64,000 nt of DNA from Mycoplasmopsis cynos (GCF_900660545.1 NZ_LR214986.1:806001-870000), one strand, 5' to 3'; counted from the stretch's first letter, positions 42,362 through 53,969 are shown. Program-made: numbers and translations. Notes: generated by a model not told the origin, from the sequence alone.

Positions 42362-42397
42362 AAAAAAACGATTTTGAATTAAAAACTTCAAAATCGT
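42362..42397 (-). terminator. Terminator of IIB-IIA-like gene
   Basis: Stem ACGATTTTGAA/TTCAAAATCGT followed by Ts on the minus strand. Confidence 0.85.
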
Positions 42398-42426
42398 CCA
42401 TAAAGTATTAATGTAAAATAACAATT

Positions 42427-43263
42427 TTATTCAAGCTCAAATAACTCAACACCTCTTTTAGCATCGACTGAAAGATTTTTTATTTTATTCAATAAAGATG
42501 ATTCAGTAGCGCAAATTATAATGTGTTTATCAATATTTTCATTTTCAAATTTCGCAAGATCCAATTCAAATAAAACTTCACCAGCTTTAACTTCTTGGTT
42601 TGCTTTTACTTTTGCTTCAATACCAATTCCGTCTAATTTATAACTATTTAATCCAAGAACCATAACAACTTCAACATGTTCTTTTGAACTAAATATTAAT
42701 TGATTTTTATTTGCGGTTAATAAAATAATTTTACCATCAAAAGGAGCAACAATTTTGTTATCTTTTTCAAGTAAAATCGCAACACCTTCACCAACCATAT
42801 TATTTGAAAAGATTCCATCATTTAATTCTTTTAATGAAACAATTTTTCCTGATGTCGGACTTAAAACAACTTGTTTAGATGTTTTTGAAGCATGACATTG
42901 AGTTGCATTTGTTTGTTTAAAGTCTTCTTTATTAATTTCTGATGAATCTTTGGTTATTAAATGTGCAAATTTTTTAATTTCTGTATTTACATTTTCTGCA
43001 TTCTCTTTTAGCTCAACTCTAACGTGGTTTATTTCACTAAAAATAGAAACATTTATAGCACCAAGTTTTAAAAATAACTTTTCATCTATTAAATCGGAAT
43101 TTTTTAAATCATATCTAAGCTCTGAAACGCTACAATTAAATCCTTTTATATTTTCAATTCCTCCAAAAGCCTCAATTAATTTAATAACCTTTTCAGGAAT
43201 TTTTTGACCGCAAACACAGCCATAAACAATTTTACATTGACATTCTTTTTTACAATTACTCAT
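42427..43263 (-). CDS. PTS IIB-IIA-like protein with Cys-rich N-terminus and no IIA active-site His
   Basis: 278 aa. Residues 1-18 carry five Cys (4, 8, 10, 16, 18). Residues 22-98 look like a glucose-type IIB domain, with its phosphorylatable Cys44 in GFNCSVSELR. Residues 131-278 follow the EIIA-Glc fold (VLSPTSGKIVSLKELNDGIF, MVGEGVAI), but where crr has His76 and His91 this protein has Asn187 and Val202 (VVMVLGLNSY). It therefore cannot accept phosphate as a normal IIA. No IIC is fused or adjacent. It may be a regulatory or metal-binding derivative. Confidence 0.82.
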   Translation of the reverse strand: MSNCKKECQCKIVYGCVCGQKIPEKVIKLIEAFGGIENIKGFNCSVSELRYDLKNSDLIDEKLFLKLGAINVSIFSEINHVRVELKENAENVNTEIKKFAHLITKDSSEINKEDFKQTNATQCHASKTSKQVVLSPTSGKIVSLKELNDGIFSNNMVGEGVAILLEKDNKIVAPFDGKIILLTANKNQLIFSSKEHVEVVMVLGLNSYKLDGIGIEAKVKANQEVKAGEVLFELDLAKFENENIDKHIIICATESSLLNKIKNLSVDAKRGVELFELE

Positions 43264-43504
43264 ATGAAAATCTCCATTCGTATTAGACTTTTATATTTTA
43301 CCAAATTAAAATAATGAAAATTTTATATTTTTTTGTTTTTTTTGTCAAAATAAATCTTTTTATTTTTTAAATTTTTTTGGTTATTTTCACATTAATAATA
43401 AAAATATAAAAAAATAACAAAAAAAAGTATTACAATAAAATTAATAATATTAAAAGTAAATTATAAATAAATAGAAAGAAGATGCATGATTTAAATCATC
43501 TAAA

Positions 43505-44656
43505 ATGATTGAGAGAATTACTATAAAAAAACTAATTGAAACACCTCAAAGAGGAAAAACAAAACGAACTTCCATTTCTAATAAGGGCGAATTTCCTATA
43601 TTTTCAAGAAGAAGTTTATTAAACTATGTCAGTGAAGGTTATTCAAATAATTATGATTTTAATGGAAAATATTTAATTTTAACAGCAAATAATGAAGAAA
43701 AATTGGAAATTTATTATTATCAAGGAAAATTTTCAGTTTCTAATGATTGTTTAGTTGCTCGAATAAAAAATAATGACCTTCTAAAATCTAAATTTATTTA
43801 TTATTGACTTGAAACAAAAGTGACTAAAATGCAAACAAAAGTAAATTTCAAAAACAACCTATTTAAATACATTAAAAACTTAAATATTCCAATTATGCAA
43901 GCAAATTTTCAAAATGACATTATTAATGTCTTAGATGGTTTTAATAATCTAATTTATGAAAAAATAAAATCATTAAATAATCACAAAAATCTAGAATTTA
44001 CAAAAGAAATATTCACACTACAAAGATTAACAAAATTACTAAAACCAGGCGAAAAAATTCAAACTAAAAAATTTTTTGAAGTAGTTATATGTGATCAGGA
44101 CTTTTCAAACATCGCTTTATTAAAAAGACCAAAAATTATAAATTACATAAAGAAAAATGAGTCAAAAATTAATGAAATTAAATGCGATAATTCAAAAGTA
44201 AGGTTTATTTGTAAAAATGATATCTTTAACATCAAAGAAAATAAATTAGTAAATGAAGTTTTAAGTGACTCAATAATTTTTTTTAACATAAATGAGCAAA
44301 TAGATTTTAAATACTACCAAGGGAAATTTATTCCTGGTGATATTAATATAATTAAATCAGTAGATAATAATTTTTTAAGACATAAATATTTATATTTATT
44401 ATTAACAACTAATAAAGTAAATATAATTTCTAATTATTTTGATAAAAAGCAAAATAAATTTAATTTAGATAGGCTTATGGATTTTGAAATATTTATTCCT
44501 CCTCTGAGAATACAAGATCTTTTGATAAAAACAATGGAAAAATATTTCCCTATACACATTGATATTTTGAAAATCCTACCAAAAGAAATTGAGAAGTTAA
44601 TGAATAATTATCATAATTATAGAGATTTACTATTTTTATTTGATAATGAAAAATAA
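43505..44656 (+). CDS. hsdS: Type I restriction-modification specificity subunit, orphan
   Basis: 383 aa, the usual HsdS length. Two target-recognition halves each end in a conserved stretch: KVNFKNNLFKYIKNLNIPIM about residues 113-132, and NKFNLDRLMDFEIFIPPLRI near residues 318-337, each followed by a coiled helix. It would set DNA target choice for an HsdM/HsdR complex, but neither partner is in the window. A 14-codon upstream frame (43482-43526) with a better ribosome site overlaps its start. Confidence 0.85.
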
Positions 44657-44668
44657 GTTGCATTAATT

Positions 44669-44699
44669 AAAATATCCAGATAATTTCTGGATATTTTAA
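44669..44699 (+). terminator. hsdS terminator
   Basis: Twelve-bp stem AAAATATCCAGA/TCTGGATATTTT. Confidence 0.8.
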
Positions 44700-44981
44700 T
44701 TAATAAAACGCTATGAAATAGCGCTTTAAATAATCTTACACAATTTAAATAAACAATCATTATCAATCTTTAAGTTATAAGGAAGAAAAAAATAAAATGA
44801 TATCTAAAAGCAATGTATGAAATATATACTATTATTGAATCGGGATAAAAACTAAAAATATATAATTAACATAATTGATAATGACTTATTAATATGATGT
44901 TTAGATCTATGCATCTAAACATAAATATTATAGTCCTTTTTAAATAGCATAGACAAAATTAAATTAAACATTCATAAAAAA

Positions 44982-44995
44982 ATGAAAATTTCCAT
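44982..44995 (+). promoter_or_regulatory. Predicted operator 1 upstream of fruA
   Basis: ATGAAAATTTCCAT, near-palindrome sharing consensus RTGAAAATTTCCAY with 45037-45050 and 63517-63530. Confidence 0.55.
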
Positions 44996-45036
44996 AATAT
45001 AAAAAACTATTTATAATTACGAGAAAAAAATAATAT

Positions 45037-45050
45037 GTGAAAATTTCCAC
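45037..45050 (+). promoter_or_regulatory. Predicted operator 2 upstream of fruA
   Basis: GTGAAAATTTCCAC, 55 bases from operator 1; the third matching site precedes the LacI-family gene at 63552. Confidence 0.6.
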
Positions 45051-45136
45051 ATTTTTATAATAAGTTCTTTATTTATTTTTCTAAGATAAAAAATAAAATA
45101 TTATTATAGATAAGATTTTTATAGAAAGGAAATGAT

Positions 45137-47233
45137 ATGCAATTAAGAGATTTATTTCATGAAGATTTAATATTTTTAAATAAAAAATCTCGCACAAAAA
45201 AAGGTGTTTTAAAATTTTTCTCAGATGAATTATTTAAAAAAGGTTATGCAAATAGCTCATCTAAAGTTTTAAATTTATTTCTAAATAGAGAAGAACAAGG
45301 TTCAACTGGTATTGGCGATAAAATTGCAATGCCTCATTTGGGCGATGATGCAATTTTAAAAAGTACTTTAATATTCGCAAAAGTAGATAATTTAGATTGA
45401 AACTCAGTTGATAATCAACCTGTTTCTTTTATTTTCGGTATTGCTTTATCAAAAGATAAAAGACAAGCAGGGCACATTGAAATTATTCAAAAACTTTCGA
45501 CTTTATTAATCAATCCTAACTTTGTCATTGAGCTTAATAATGTCACAAGTAAAGATGAATTTTTAAATGTTATTAAAAAATATGAAACAATTGAAGATCA
45601 AAAAAATGAACAAGTAGTAAAAGAGCTGACTAATCAAAACCATTATGATATAGTCGCTGTCACAGCGTGTCCAACTGGAATAGCTCATACTTTCTTAGCT
45701 AAAGAAAAATTAATTGAAGAAGCTAAGAAAATGAATATTTCCATTAAGGTTGAAACTCAAGGAACAGAAGGAATTCAAAATAAGCTTACACATGAAGATA
45801 TTTTAAACGCAAAAGGTGTTTTATTAGCAACTGATCGTGAAATTGAAAAAGATAAATTCGCCGACGCTACCAATGTTTTAGAAATTTCAACTCAAAAAGC
45901 TATTCATGATGCTAGAACACAAATTCAAGCACTTTTAGATAATAAAGGTAAAAGACTAAAAATAGCAAAAGGACAATCCTCTTCTTCAGATGGTGAAATG
46001 ACATTTGATGGTTTTGCTGGTAAAATGCGTCGTTCATTAATGTCTGGTATTTCACATATGCTTCCATTTATTGTTTTCGGAGGTATATTAATAGCATTAG
46101 GATTTTTAATTGACATTATTATTGCATCAAGTTCAGGTGTTGATATTAATTCAAAAAACTTCCTAAGCACATTTGGATTTGGGCATCCAGTAGCAAAAAT
46201 TGTTTTCGATTTAGGAAAAGTAGGCCTTAGTTTTGCTGTTCCGATTTTGGCAGCTTATATTGCTTTTTCACTTGTGGGTAGACAAGGATTGCTGCCAGGA
46301 TTTGTGGTTGGAGCAATATCGAGCGGTACATTAAGTGGATCATATGGATTTTTAAAAAATGCAATTGCTAGCTCTGGTGTTGCAGATCCTGATAAATTCT
46401 TAGGAACTGGATCAGGATTTATTGGTGGAATTTTTGGTGCATTCTTTGCTGCTGCAATGGTAATTGTGTTTTCAAAATATATTTTTGGAAAATTACCAAA
46501 ATCATTGCAAGGAATTAAAAACATTTTATTTATTCCGCTTTTCGGGACATTAACAATTGCTGTTTTATTTTGAATAGTTAATATTGCTTTAATTTTTATT
46601 AATCTTGGATTAGTTTTATTCTTACAAATTTTTGAAAATAGAAGAGAATTAGCTTGAATACTCGGTTTAATTCTTGGTGCTATGATGGCAATTGACCTTG
46701 GTGGACCAATTAATAAAGCGGCTTATATCTTTGGTACCTTAACTATCGCAAATGGTCATTCAACTATTTCGATGGCGGCTGTTATGGCTTCTGGTATGGT
46801 GCCTCCACTAGGAATTTCATTATCAATGTTTATTAATAAAAAATTATGAACCAATGAAGAACTTGAATCAGGAAAATACTCAAATATTTTATTTGGTCTA
46901 TCATTCATTTCGGAAGGAGCAATTCCATATACAGGTAGAAACCCAAAAGTATTAGTTCCTTCAAACATTATAGGTGGGGCTGTTGCAGGGATTGTCTCTG
47001 CTGCATTAGGAGTTAATATTATTGCTCCCCATGGTGGAATATTTGTTAGCTTTTTAGCTAGAACTGACTTATTTAATGACTTTGCACTTAGCGCTGGTTT
47101 AGGAATAGTATTTTGAATTTTAGCAATTATTATTGGGGCTATTACACAAGCAGGGGCAATTATATTGTTTAGTCACTTAAATAAAAAATATCCAAATTGA
47201 ACAAAAATATTTATTAAAAAGAAAAGAGCATAA
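45137..47233 (+). CDS. fruA: PTS fructose-specific IIABC transporter
   Basis: 698-aa fusion that imports and phosphorylates fructose to fructose-1-phosphate. The IIA domain spans residues 1-150 with the phospho-His in [13 protein letters not shown] (about 170-270) has the phospho-Cys in [14 protein letters not shown]. The IIC membrane domain (about 295-690) has multiple TMs and the motif GGPINKAAY. Several Trp are TGA. ATG has AAAGGA upstream. The stop TAATG overlaps the fruK start by one base. Confidence 0.95.
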
Positions 47234-48141
47234 TGATTTATACTTTAACATTATCTCCCTCTGTTGATTTATTAATAAAGTCAGATGATTTTGAATTAGA
47301 AAAAGTAAATAGATATCATGATTTTGAAATTCTTCCTGGTGGAAAAGGATTAAATGCTTCAATAGTATTAAAAAGACATAACTTTGATAATGTTGGAATT
47401 TCATTATTTGATTCAAACACTTTCTTAACTTTTACTAAACTTTTTAATGATGAAAAAGTTAATATTCATAACATTAATGCATCATCAAAAACTAGAATAA
47501 ACATAAAATATTATGGAAATAAAGAAAGTTTTGAGCTTAACGGACCTAAAACTATTTTAAATGATCAAATTAAGTCAAAAATTATAAATAAACTTAAAAA
47601 CTTAGTATCAGATGATATTGTTTTTATAATGGGAATTAGTGACGAACTTTTTTTAAAGGAAATTCTTTTATTATTAAATCAAAATAATGTCAAATTCATT
47701 TTAGATATCGACACTCCTAACCTTAAAGATTTTCTAGTTTTTGAGCCTTTTTTGATTAAACCCAATCTAGATGAATTGAAAAAGAATTTTAATTTTAGTA
47801 TTAATAATGAAAAAGAACTTATCAATTGTATGAAAACTCTTCAAAATTTTGGAGCAAAAAACATAATCGTATCTATGGATAAAAATGGTTCATATTTATT
47901 AACAGAATCAAACAAATTATATAAAGCTTCAATTCTCAAAAAAGTTGATGTTATTTCTGCTACCGCTGCTGGTGATACTATGGTTTCCATATTTGCTGCT
48001 AATTATTTAAAAACAAATAATGCTGCTGAATCATTAAAACTAGCTAGTTCAGCAGCCGCTGGTACAGTTAATTCACGTTGATTAGGAGATTCATTAAAAA
48101 CTAAAAAGTTTTTAAGTTATATTAATGTTGAAGAATTATAA
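47233..48141 (+). CDS. fruK: 1-phosphofructokinase
   Basis: PfkB-family sugar kinase, 302 aa, converting fructose-1-phosphate to fructose-1,6-bisphosphate. Signature 1 is GGKGLNASIVLKR near residue 36 and signature 2 is ISATAAGDTMVSIF with the catalytic Asp. It is translationally coupled to fruA by a TAATG overlap, completing a two-gene fructose operon. Confidence 0.94.
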
Positions 48142-48151
48142 AAAATAATTA

Positions 48152-48194
48152 AATCTCAAAAAGGCGCTTAATTAATAAGCGTCTTTTTGAGATT
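48152..48194 (+). terminator. fru operon terminator
   Basis: Stem of about 18 bp, AATCTCAAAAAGGCGCTTA paired with its near complement. Confidence 0.9.
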
Positions 48195-48246
48195 CATAAA
48201 TTTAAATAGTTTTATAAAGATTCAAAAAAATGTATAATAGTTAATT

Positions 48247-48975
48247 ATGAATAGTTTAAGATTTAATTTTCAAAAAGAAAAAACTAAAAAAATTAATTTA
48301 TTTTGAGGTTCTGTATTAGGAATTTTCACAATTGGAATTTTAGGTTTTTTTGTAGCGATGTTTGGGTTTTTACATTTATTAAATAATGTAATTGAAATAT
48401 CAACATTTGCAAAAAGGTTGTTATTTATTCCTGCTGCAATTGGGATTATTATAATTTCAATAACAAGAAGACCGCCAGGACAAAGAACAAATATAATAAC
48501 GTCTATCTTCTTATTTATTTTAAATATAGCAATATGGTCATTTTTTTCAGCACTTATCGTTGATATCATAGTGTCATCTGCAATTAATGATTTTGATAGT
48601 AAAAGTTTATTATTTTCAGCATTAATTCCACTAATTATTATGGGTATTTGTGCTGCATTATCATTTTTAAATGTTTTTACTGTTGCTAGATTAAGTGTTT
48701 TAATTTCAGTTTTATTTATTGCATCTATAATTACATTTTTAGTAGCTTTTTTTGTATATAGAGCTTACTTTTGATTATTAGTTATTGAAGTGGTTCTTTT
48801 TAGCGTGGTTACTATCTGAAACTTTAAAATGTTCAATACTGAATTACAAAACTTTAATTTAGATGATAATAGTGAAATATTGAAAAAGAGTATATTTTAT
48901 GGATTAGAATTTTTAATTTCATATTTTAATCTCTTTATCATTATGCTAAGACTAATATCATTCACAAGAGATTAA
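48247..48975 (+). CDS. Bax inhibitor-1-like membrane protein
   Basis: 242 aa with about seven hydrophobic segments. The C-terminal part, FNLDDNSEILKKSIFYGLEF then YFNLFIIMLRLI, resembles the end of the BI-1/YccA family; the rest is more divergent. Role unknown, possibly ion homeostasis. TATAAT at 48233-48238 ends eight bases before ATG with no ribosome site, so a leaderless transcript is likely. Confidence 0.65.
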
Positions 48976-49004
48976 ATCCTTCCAACTTCAAAATAAACAA
49001 AAAG

Positions 49005-49039
49005 AAATCACTAGCAGAGTGAAACACTAGTGATTTTTT
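49005..49039 (+). terminator. Terminator of BI-1-like gene
   Basis: Ten-bp stem AAATCACTAG/CTAGTGATTT followed by Ts. Confidence 0.85.
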
Positions 49040-49508
49040 ATAATAAATAAAAAAATATAATAAAATATAGAACTATTTTTAACAATATAATATAGGAAGA
49101 TTATATATAAAATTAATATTATTTAAGATTGTTATTATATTATGAAAGTAAAAATTTAATGAATGAAAGCTAGACAGTTTAAGTATAAAAAAGATGTGTA
49201 AGAAGAAGGAGAGAAAAATAAATTATACATTTTGAAAACTATTATATTGCTTTCACACAAAAAGCCCTATTTTCAAGGACTTTATTATATGAATTTTAAT
49301 GAACACGACATTTATACAAATAAATGGTAATTATTAATTTAATTATGAATATAGTCAAACAATTTCATAAAATAATAACAAATAAGATCAAATATATTTT
49401 TGATATATATTTGTAAAAGTAAATAAGAGATAGATTATTAAGGGGATTAATAAAAATCTCTAAGGATATAAATAAAATAAAAATGTTTAAAAAATAAAAT
49501 TAAAAAAG
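49040..49508. other. Spacer before tRNA cluster
   Basis: AT-rich; I see no gene, repeat or clear RNA structure in it. Confidence 0.5.
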
Positions 49509-49595
49509 TGGTGCGCGAAGAGGGACTCGAACCCTCATGCTGTTTAAAGCACTAGAGCCTAAATCTAGCGTGTCTGCCAATTTCACCATTCGCGC
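49509..49595 (-). tRNA. tRNA-Leu(UAG)
   Basis: Acceptor GCGCGAA/TTCGCGC, anticodon stem CTAGA/TCTAG with loop TTTAGGC, long variable arm, CCA encoded. Confidence 0.95.
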
Positions 49596-49640
49596 TAGTT
49601 GATAATTTGTGTGTGTCCGCATTAAAAAAGGCACACAATA

Positions 49641-49716
<76 letters not shown>

Positions 49717-49719
49717 ATA

Positions 49720-49795
49720 TGGTGGAAGATAAGGGACTCGAACCCATGACATTCGCCTTGTAAGGGCGACGCTCTCCCAACTGAGCTAATCTTCC
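49720..49795 (-). tRNA. tRNA-Val(UAC)
   Basis: Acceptor GGAAGAT/ATCTTCC, anticodon stem TCGCC/GGCGA with loop CTTACAA, CCA encoded. Confidence 0.95.
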
Positions 49796-49800
49796 AAAAA

Positions 49801-49876
49801 TGGCAGTCTGTACGGGGATCGAACCCGTGCATGCATGGATGAAAACCATGTGTGTTAACCGCTTCACCAACAGACC
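49801..49876 (-). tRNA. tRNA-Glu(UUC)
   Basis: Acceptor GGTCTGT/ACAGACT (first pair G-U), anticodon stem CATGG/CCATG with loop TTTTCAT, CCA encoded. Confidence 0.94.
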
Positions 49877-49884
49877 AAATATAA

Positions 49885-49959
49885 TGGCGCCGATTATTGG
49901 GATCGAACCAACGACCAACTGGTTAACAGCCAGCTGCTCTACCGCTGAGCTAAATCGGC
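49885..49959 (-). tRNA. tRNA-Asn(GUU)
   Basis: Acceptor GCCGATT/AATCGGC, anticodon loop CTGTTAA, CCA encoded. First gene of the five-tRNA transcript. Confidence 0.95.
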
Positions 49960-49981
49960 AATTTCTATTATGTGCCTATAT

Positions 49982-49987
49982 ATTATA
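49982..49987 (-). promoter_or_regulatory. -10 box of the tRNA cluster
   Basis: TATAAT on the minus strand within GCTATAATA, 22 bases before tRNA-Asn. Confidence 0.6.
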
Positions 49988-50130
49988 GCACCTTTTTATA
50001 ATATCAAAATATTTTTTGAGATATTTAGTTTCTGTGTGTTTTCGTCTTTTTTAGATCTAAGAAAATTATAGCATTAAATAAAATTAACAATAATAAATTT
50101 TAAAAAAATAAACTCTAACGCAAGCGGAGT

Positions 50131-51015
50131 CTATTCTTTATTTGGCAGCAATTCATTTCAATCAGCTATTAAATTTTTTATATTATTAAAAATGATTTTA
50201 TCTTTATCAATCTTTAATGCTAAAAATGAATATATTATATCAGCAACCATTAATGCAGATACTTTTGAACCTAAGGTACCTATACGGTAATTTTGATTAA
50301 TGCTATCAATAATCAAAACATTATTAGGATTATACTTTTTCATTTTTTCATTTTTAGTTCAAATAGAATATTTTATTTGATTGTCTTCTAAATAATTTAA
50401 AATCTTTTTAACTTCTAATGTTTGACATGATTTAGAAATAATAGTTATATGCATTTTAGGTTTAATTATTTGAGCAAATGAGAAGAATTCATGTAAATCA
50501 TCAAGAAAAATAGCATTAAATCCTATTTTTCTAAGATTATATGCAAAATACTTTGCTACAAGTCCTGACTCCCCAATTCCAAAAATAATATTAACTTTTC
50601 TATATTTTAATAGTGTTTCAATATAAATATTTAACTCTGGATTATGCTTTATCCATTCTATAGTTTTTTCAATTGCGAATAAATAGTGTGATCTAATATT
50701 TGAAATAGTGTCATCTAAAGTTAAGTTTGTCCCTTCGATAATGTTCAATTCATAATCTTTTTTATGTTGGTATCTTGTAGAAACATATAATTGTAACTCA
50801 TTAAATGTGCTAAAGTCTAAAGAACGAGAAAACCTAGAAATGGAAGCCTGACCTATTTTCAATTTTTTAGCTAATGAAATTGTATTGTGAGCAAGAAATT
50901 CCTGGGGCTCGTTTTCAATTAATTCAAGAATTTTTCAATTAATTGTCCCTTTTTTAGGGGATTTTTTAAATTTATTTAGCAATGATGTTTCTATAATTGG
51001 GGAGTTTGTTTTCAT
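50131..51015 (-). CDS. RpiR/MurR-family transcriptional regulator
   Basis: 294 aa: N-terminal HTH (residues about 25-75, ending ISLAKKLKIGQASISRFSRS) and a C-terminal SIS sugar-phosphate-binding domain with IIFGIGESGLVAKYFAYNLR and ITIISKSCQTLEVKKIL. It probably senses an amino-sugar or sugar phosphate; no transporter adjoins it. No Shine-Dalgarno; an A18 tract ends 18 bases upstream of ATG, so expression may vary with tract length. A 14-bp palindrome lies 109-139 bases upstream. Confidence 0.85.
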
Positions 51016-51032
51016 AATTAAAATTTTATTGC

Positions 51033-51050
51033 TTTTTTTTTTTTTTTTTT
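51033..51050 (-). repeat. A18 tract upstream of RpiR regulator
   Basis: 18 As on the minus strand in the position normally occupied by the promoter or leader. Confidence 0.85.
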
Positions 51051-51123
51051 AGGAAAAAGAAAAAATAAAGTCAATAAAATATCTTTTTTTCATAAAAATC
51101 ATACTTTTTTCATATTTTTTCAT

Positions 51124-51154
51124 TAATTTATTTTGTCTAGGACAAAATAAATTA
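51124..51154 (-). promoter_or_regulatory. Perfect 14-bp palindrome upstream of RpiR gene
   Basis: TAATTTATTTTGTC and its exact complement flank TAG. No T run follows on the transcribed strand, so it looks more like an operator than a terminator, though it also lies 3' of the hypothetical gene. Confidence 0.5.
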
Positions 51155-51203
51155 AAAATATGCGCAGTTCTAAAATTGCACATATTTTAAAATTCTGATT
51201 AAT

Positions 51204-52040
51204 TTAAATTTCAGCAATATATGATAAATTCTTTTCAATTATAGTTCAATCTTTACTTTTGATAAGTTCATCAAACATTCTCTGGATAAAACTTTGCGTT
51301 GGCATTAGAATTCTTGAAAAAACTAATGAATCATTGTCTTTGAGTCTTATTGGGTCCGAATTTAATCTAATATTATCTTTAATATATTTATAAAATTGTT
51401 TTAAAATTTCTTTATGGCGATATTCTATACTTTTATAAGTATAAAAGTTTCTTCTAAATTTAGCTATAACTTCTTCTTGTATCTTAATAACTACTGAATT
51501 ATCTGTTTGATGAAAAAAGTCCTTACTTAAAATTATATCAGTCTCAACATTTGATAAAGAAATATAAAAGTAAATAAAATTTATAATACTATCAAGTGAA
51601 TATTTTTCTTTAAATTCATATCCTAATGTTTTTAAAAACATCAGGAAAAAAACATATAAAAAACGCTTGTTAGATTTAATCAACTTTGGTGATTGCAACA
51701 TTTTAATCATAAATGAACCTATAAATTCAACAATTGTTTTAACATCACAATAATGAATATAATTTTTCGCTAAATCAATATAAGAATTATTATTATCAAG
51801 GTATGTAAAATCATATTTATGTGAATAAGGAAATTTTAATAAGCGCATTTGCTTTATAGTTAATTTAATTAAATTTTCTAAGTAATGAAATACATCTTTA
51901 TAATCTTTCTCTATTCAAATACACTTATTAATTAAAACTGTATCATCAGAGTATTCCTTACTTATATGATCTAATTCCTGTGATAAAATTTCCTTAAAAT
52001 CATCATCTTCAAAAATATAATAATGAATCTCTTTTTTCAT
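51204..52040 (-). CDS. Hypothetical protein, last gene of lepA-pepO operon
   Basis: 278 aa, rich in Lys, Ile, Tyr and Phe, with alternating helical and hydrophobic patches (for example KRFLYVFFLMFLKTLGYEF) but no convincing signal peptide or TM. No family recognised. It starts 12 bases after the pepO stop codon, so it is likely co-transcribed with it. Two internal TGA Trp codons. Confidence 0.7.
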
Positions 52041-52052
52041 TTTTCTACTTCA

Positions 52053-53957
52053 CTATCAAATTTTTACTCTTTTTTTGGGGTCTAAGTACATTTTATCTTC
52101 AGGTTGAATATCGTATGTTTGAGCGAATAATTCACTATTTGATAACACTACATTCGCTCTTATTTTTGTAGGTGAATGAACATCTGTTTCAAGTAACCTT
52201 TTTGCTGCACCTTCTTTGTATTTTGAACGTCAAATTGTCGCTCAAGATTCAAAAAATGACTTAGCATCAAAATCAGATTCTAATTTAGCAGCTTCAAGCG
52301 CACACTCAAATCCGCCTAGATCAGCAATATTTTCAGAAACAGTTAATTTTCCATTAACTTTTCCAAATTCAGTTTCCTTGCCATCAAATAATTCAATTGC
52401 CTTTTTTGTTCTTAATTCAAATTCTTTACGATCTGAATCAGTTCATCAATTATTTAGTGACCCTTTTTCATCGAATTGAGCACCGTTATTATCAAATCCA
52501 TGTGAAATTTCATGCGCTATAACAGCACCGATCCCGCCGTAGTTAGCAGATGAAACTCTATCTAATTGATAAAAAGGTCAAGCTAAAATTGCTGCAGGGA
52601 ATACGATTTGATTTTTATTTGGATTATAATAAGCGTTTATAGTTGCAGGTGACATTCCTCAAAATCTACGATCTTCATCTTTAAGATATAAAGAAATTTT
52701 ATATTCTGCAATAATTTTATTAAAATTAGATGCATTTTCAAATAAAGTTCCACCTTGTTCATATGTTTTTACCTTGAAATTAGTATAGTAAGGTCTAATA
52801 ACTTCCGGAAATCCTACCATAACTTCAATACTTGATAATTTTGTAATTGCTTTTTGAATTGTTGTTTGAGATAATCAAGTGTTTTGATGTAATCTATTTT
52901 TATAAATTTGAATCATATTAGCTACCATATGTTCAACATCTTGTTTTGCTTTTTTACCAAAAAATTCATTTGCATAATACATTCCTAATGGCATTCCAAA
53001 AAATACATTAGTCATATCAAATGCATAATCTTCTAAACTACGTGAACGGTCTATTGAATATAAAACTTTTTTAAATTCATTAGCTTTAATTCTTATTTCC
53101 TCGCTCAACATTGAAGTTGTACCAAGAAGATTTTTAATAAACATAAGTGCTTTATAACCTTCAAAATTTTCATCACTAAATATTTTGTCGAAGTTTGCAA
53201 AAAAGTTTGAATTAATTACTGATGCATTTGAAACATCTCTCTTTACAAAATCATTCAAAATTTTAGGAATATCAAATTTATGTGAAATTTTTTTAATTTC
53301 ACTAATATCTTTTAAATTATATAAAGCCACATAATTAGCTCATTCAACTGAGCTTAATAAATAATCCTTATAAAGTTGATCAAATTCAATTGCTTGATTA
53401 ATTAATTTTTCTGACTGTGTTTGAGTTTTTCCATAACTTAATAATAGGTCATTAACCATTTTCTTTCATGCTTCAATTAATTTAGAAGCTTCTTGATTTT
53501 GATATGTTTCTTTTGAAGGCAAAATGGATATTTCAGGGTTTGAAATTCAAATAATTCTTTTAGTATTATCAACAAAGTCTTCAAAAATATCAATTGATAA
53601 AGGTAAAGCTCCATATTGAATTCAAAAATCACGTCCTTTTGAAAAAAGTTCTTTAAATGATGAAATTTTTTCCAATGTATTAAGATATTTTTTGACTGGT
53701 TCTCAACCTAGCTCTGCTCTTTTTTGATCATCTAAAAGCATTGAATAATACTTTACATATTCATGTATTAATGGATCATTAGGAAGAGTTTTTGAGTACT
53801 TATATCAACCATTAATAGTATCTTTCAATAACTTCTCGAGTTTTATATCCATCTCAACAAATGAACCTATTTGAGAACGATCCTCAGGAATTTTAGCTTG
53901 TTTTAATCAGTCATGATTTATAGCATCATAATAATCATTTTTTAAATTCTTTTGCAT
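52053..53957 (-). CDS. pepO: M13-family metallopeptidase PepO
   Basis: 634-aa zinc endopeptidase (neprilysin family) without a signal peptide, so cytoplasmic peptide degradation is likely. The zinc motif HEISH is in IGAVIAHEISHGFDNNGAQF, the third ligand Glu in SENIADLGG, and the substrate motif NAYYNPNKNQIVFPAAIL is present. About 20 TGA codons encode Trp. GAGGAG precedes ATG. Located 12 bases after lepA. Confidence 0.94.
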
Positions 53958-53969
53958 ATATTTCTCCTC

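Larger units (their letters stand above)
44700..45136. other. Upstream region of fruA
   Basis: No ORF. It contains a TGTTTAGAT/ATCTAAACA hairpin at about 44894-44917, two operator-like sites, and the fruA promoter (TATTAT near 45101) with AAAGGAAATGAT before ATG. Confidence 0.6.

Noticed and set aside
45925-46968. Minus-strand ORFs of 70-89 codons
   Set aside because: Antisense shadows of fruA.
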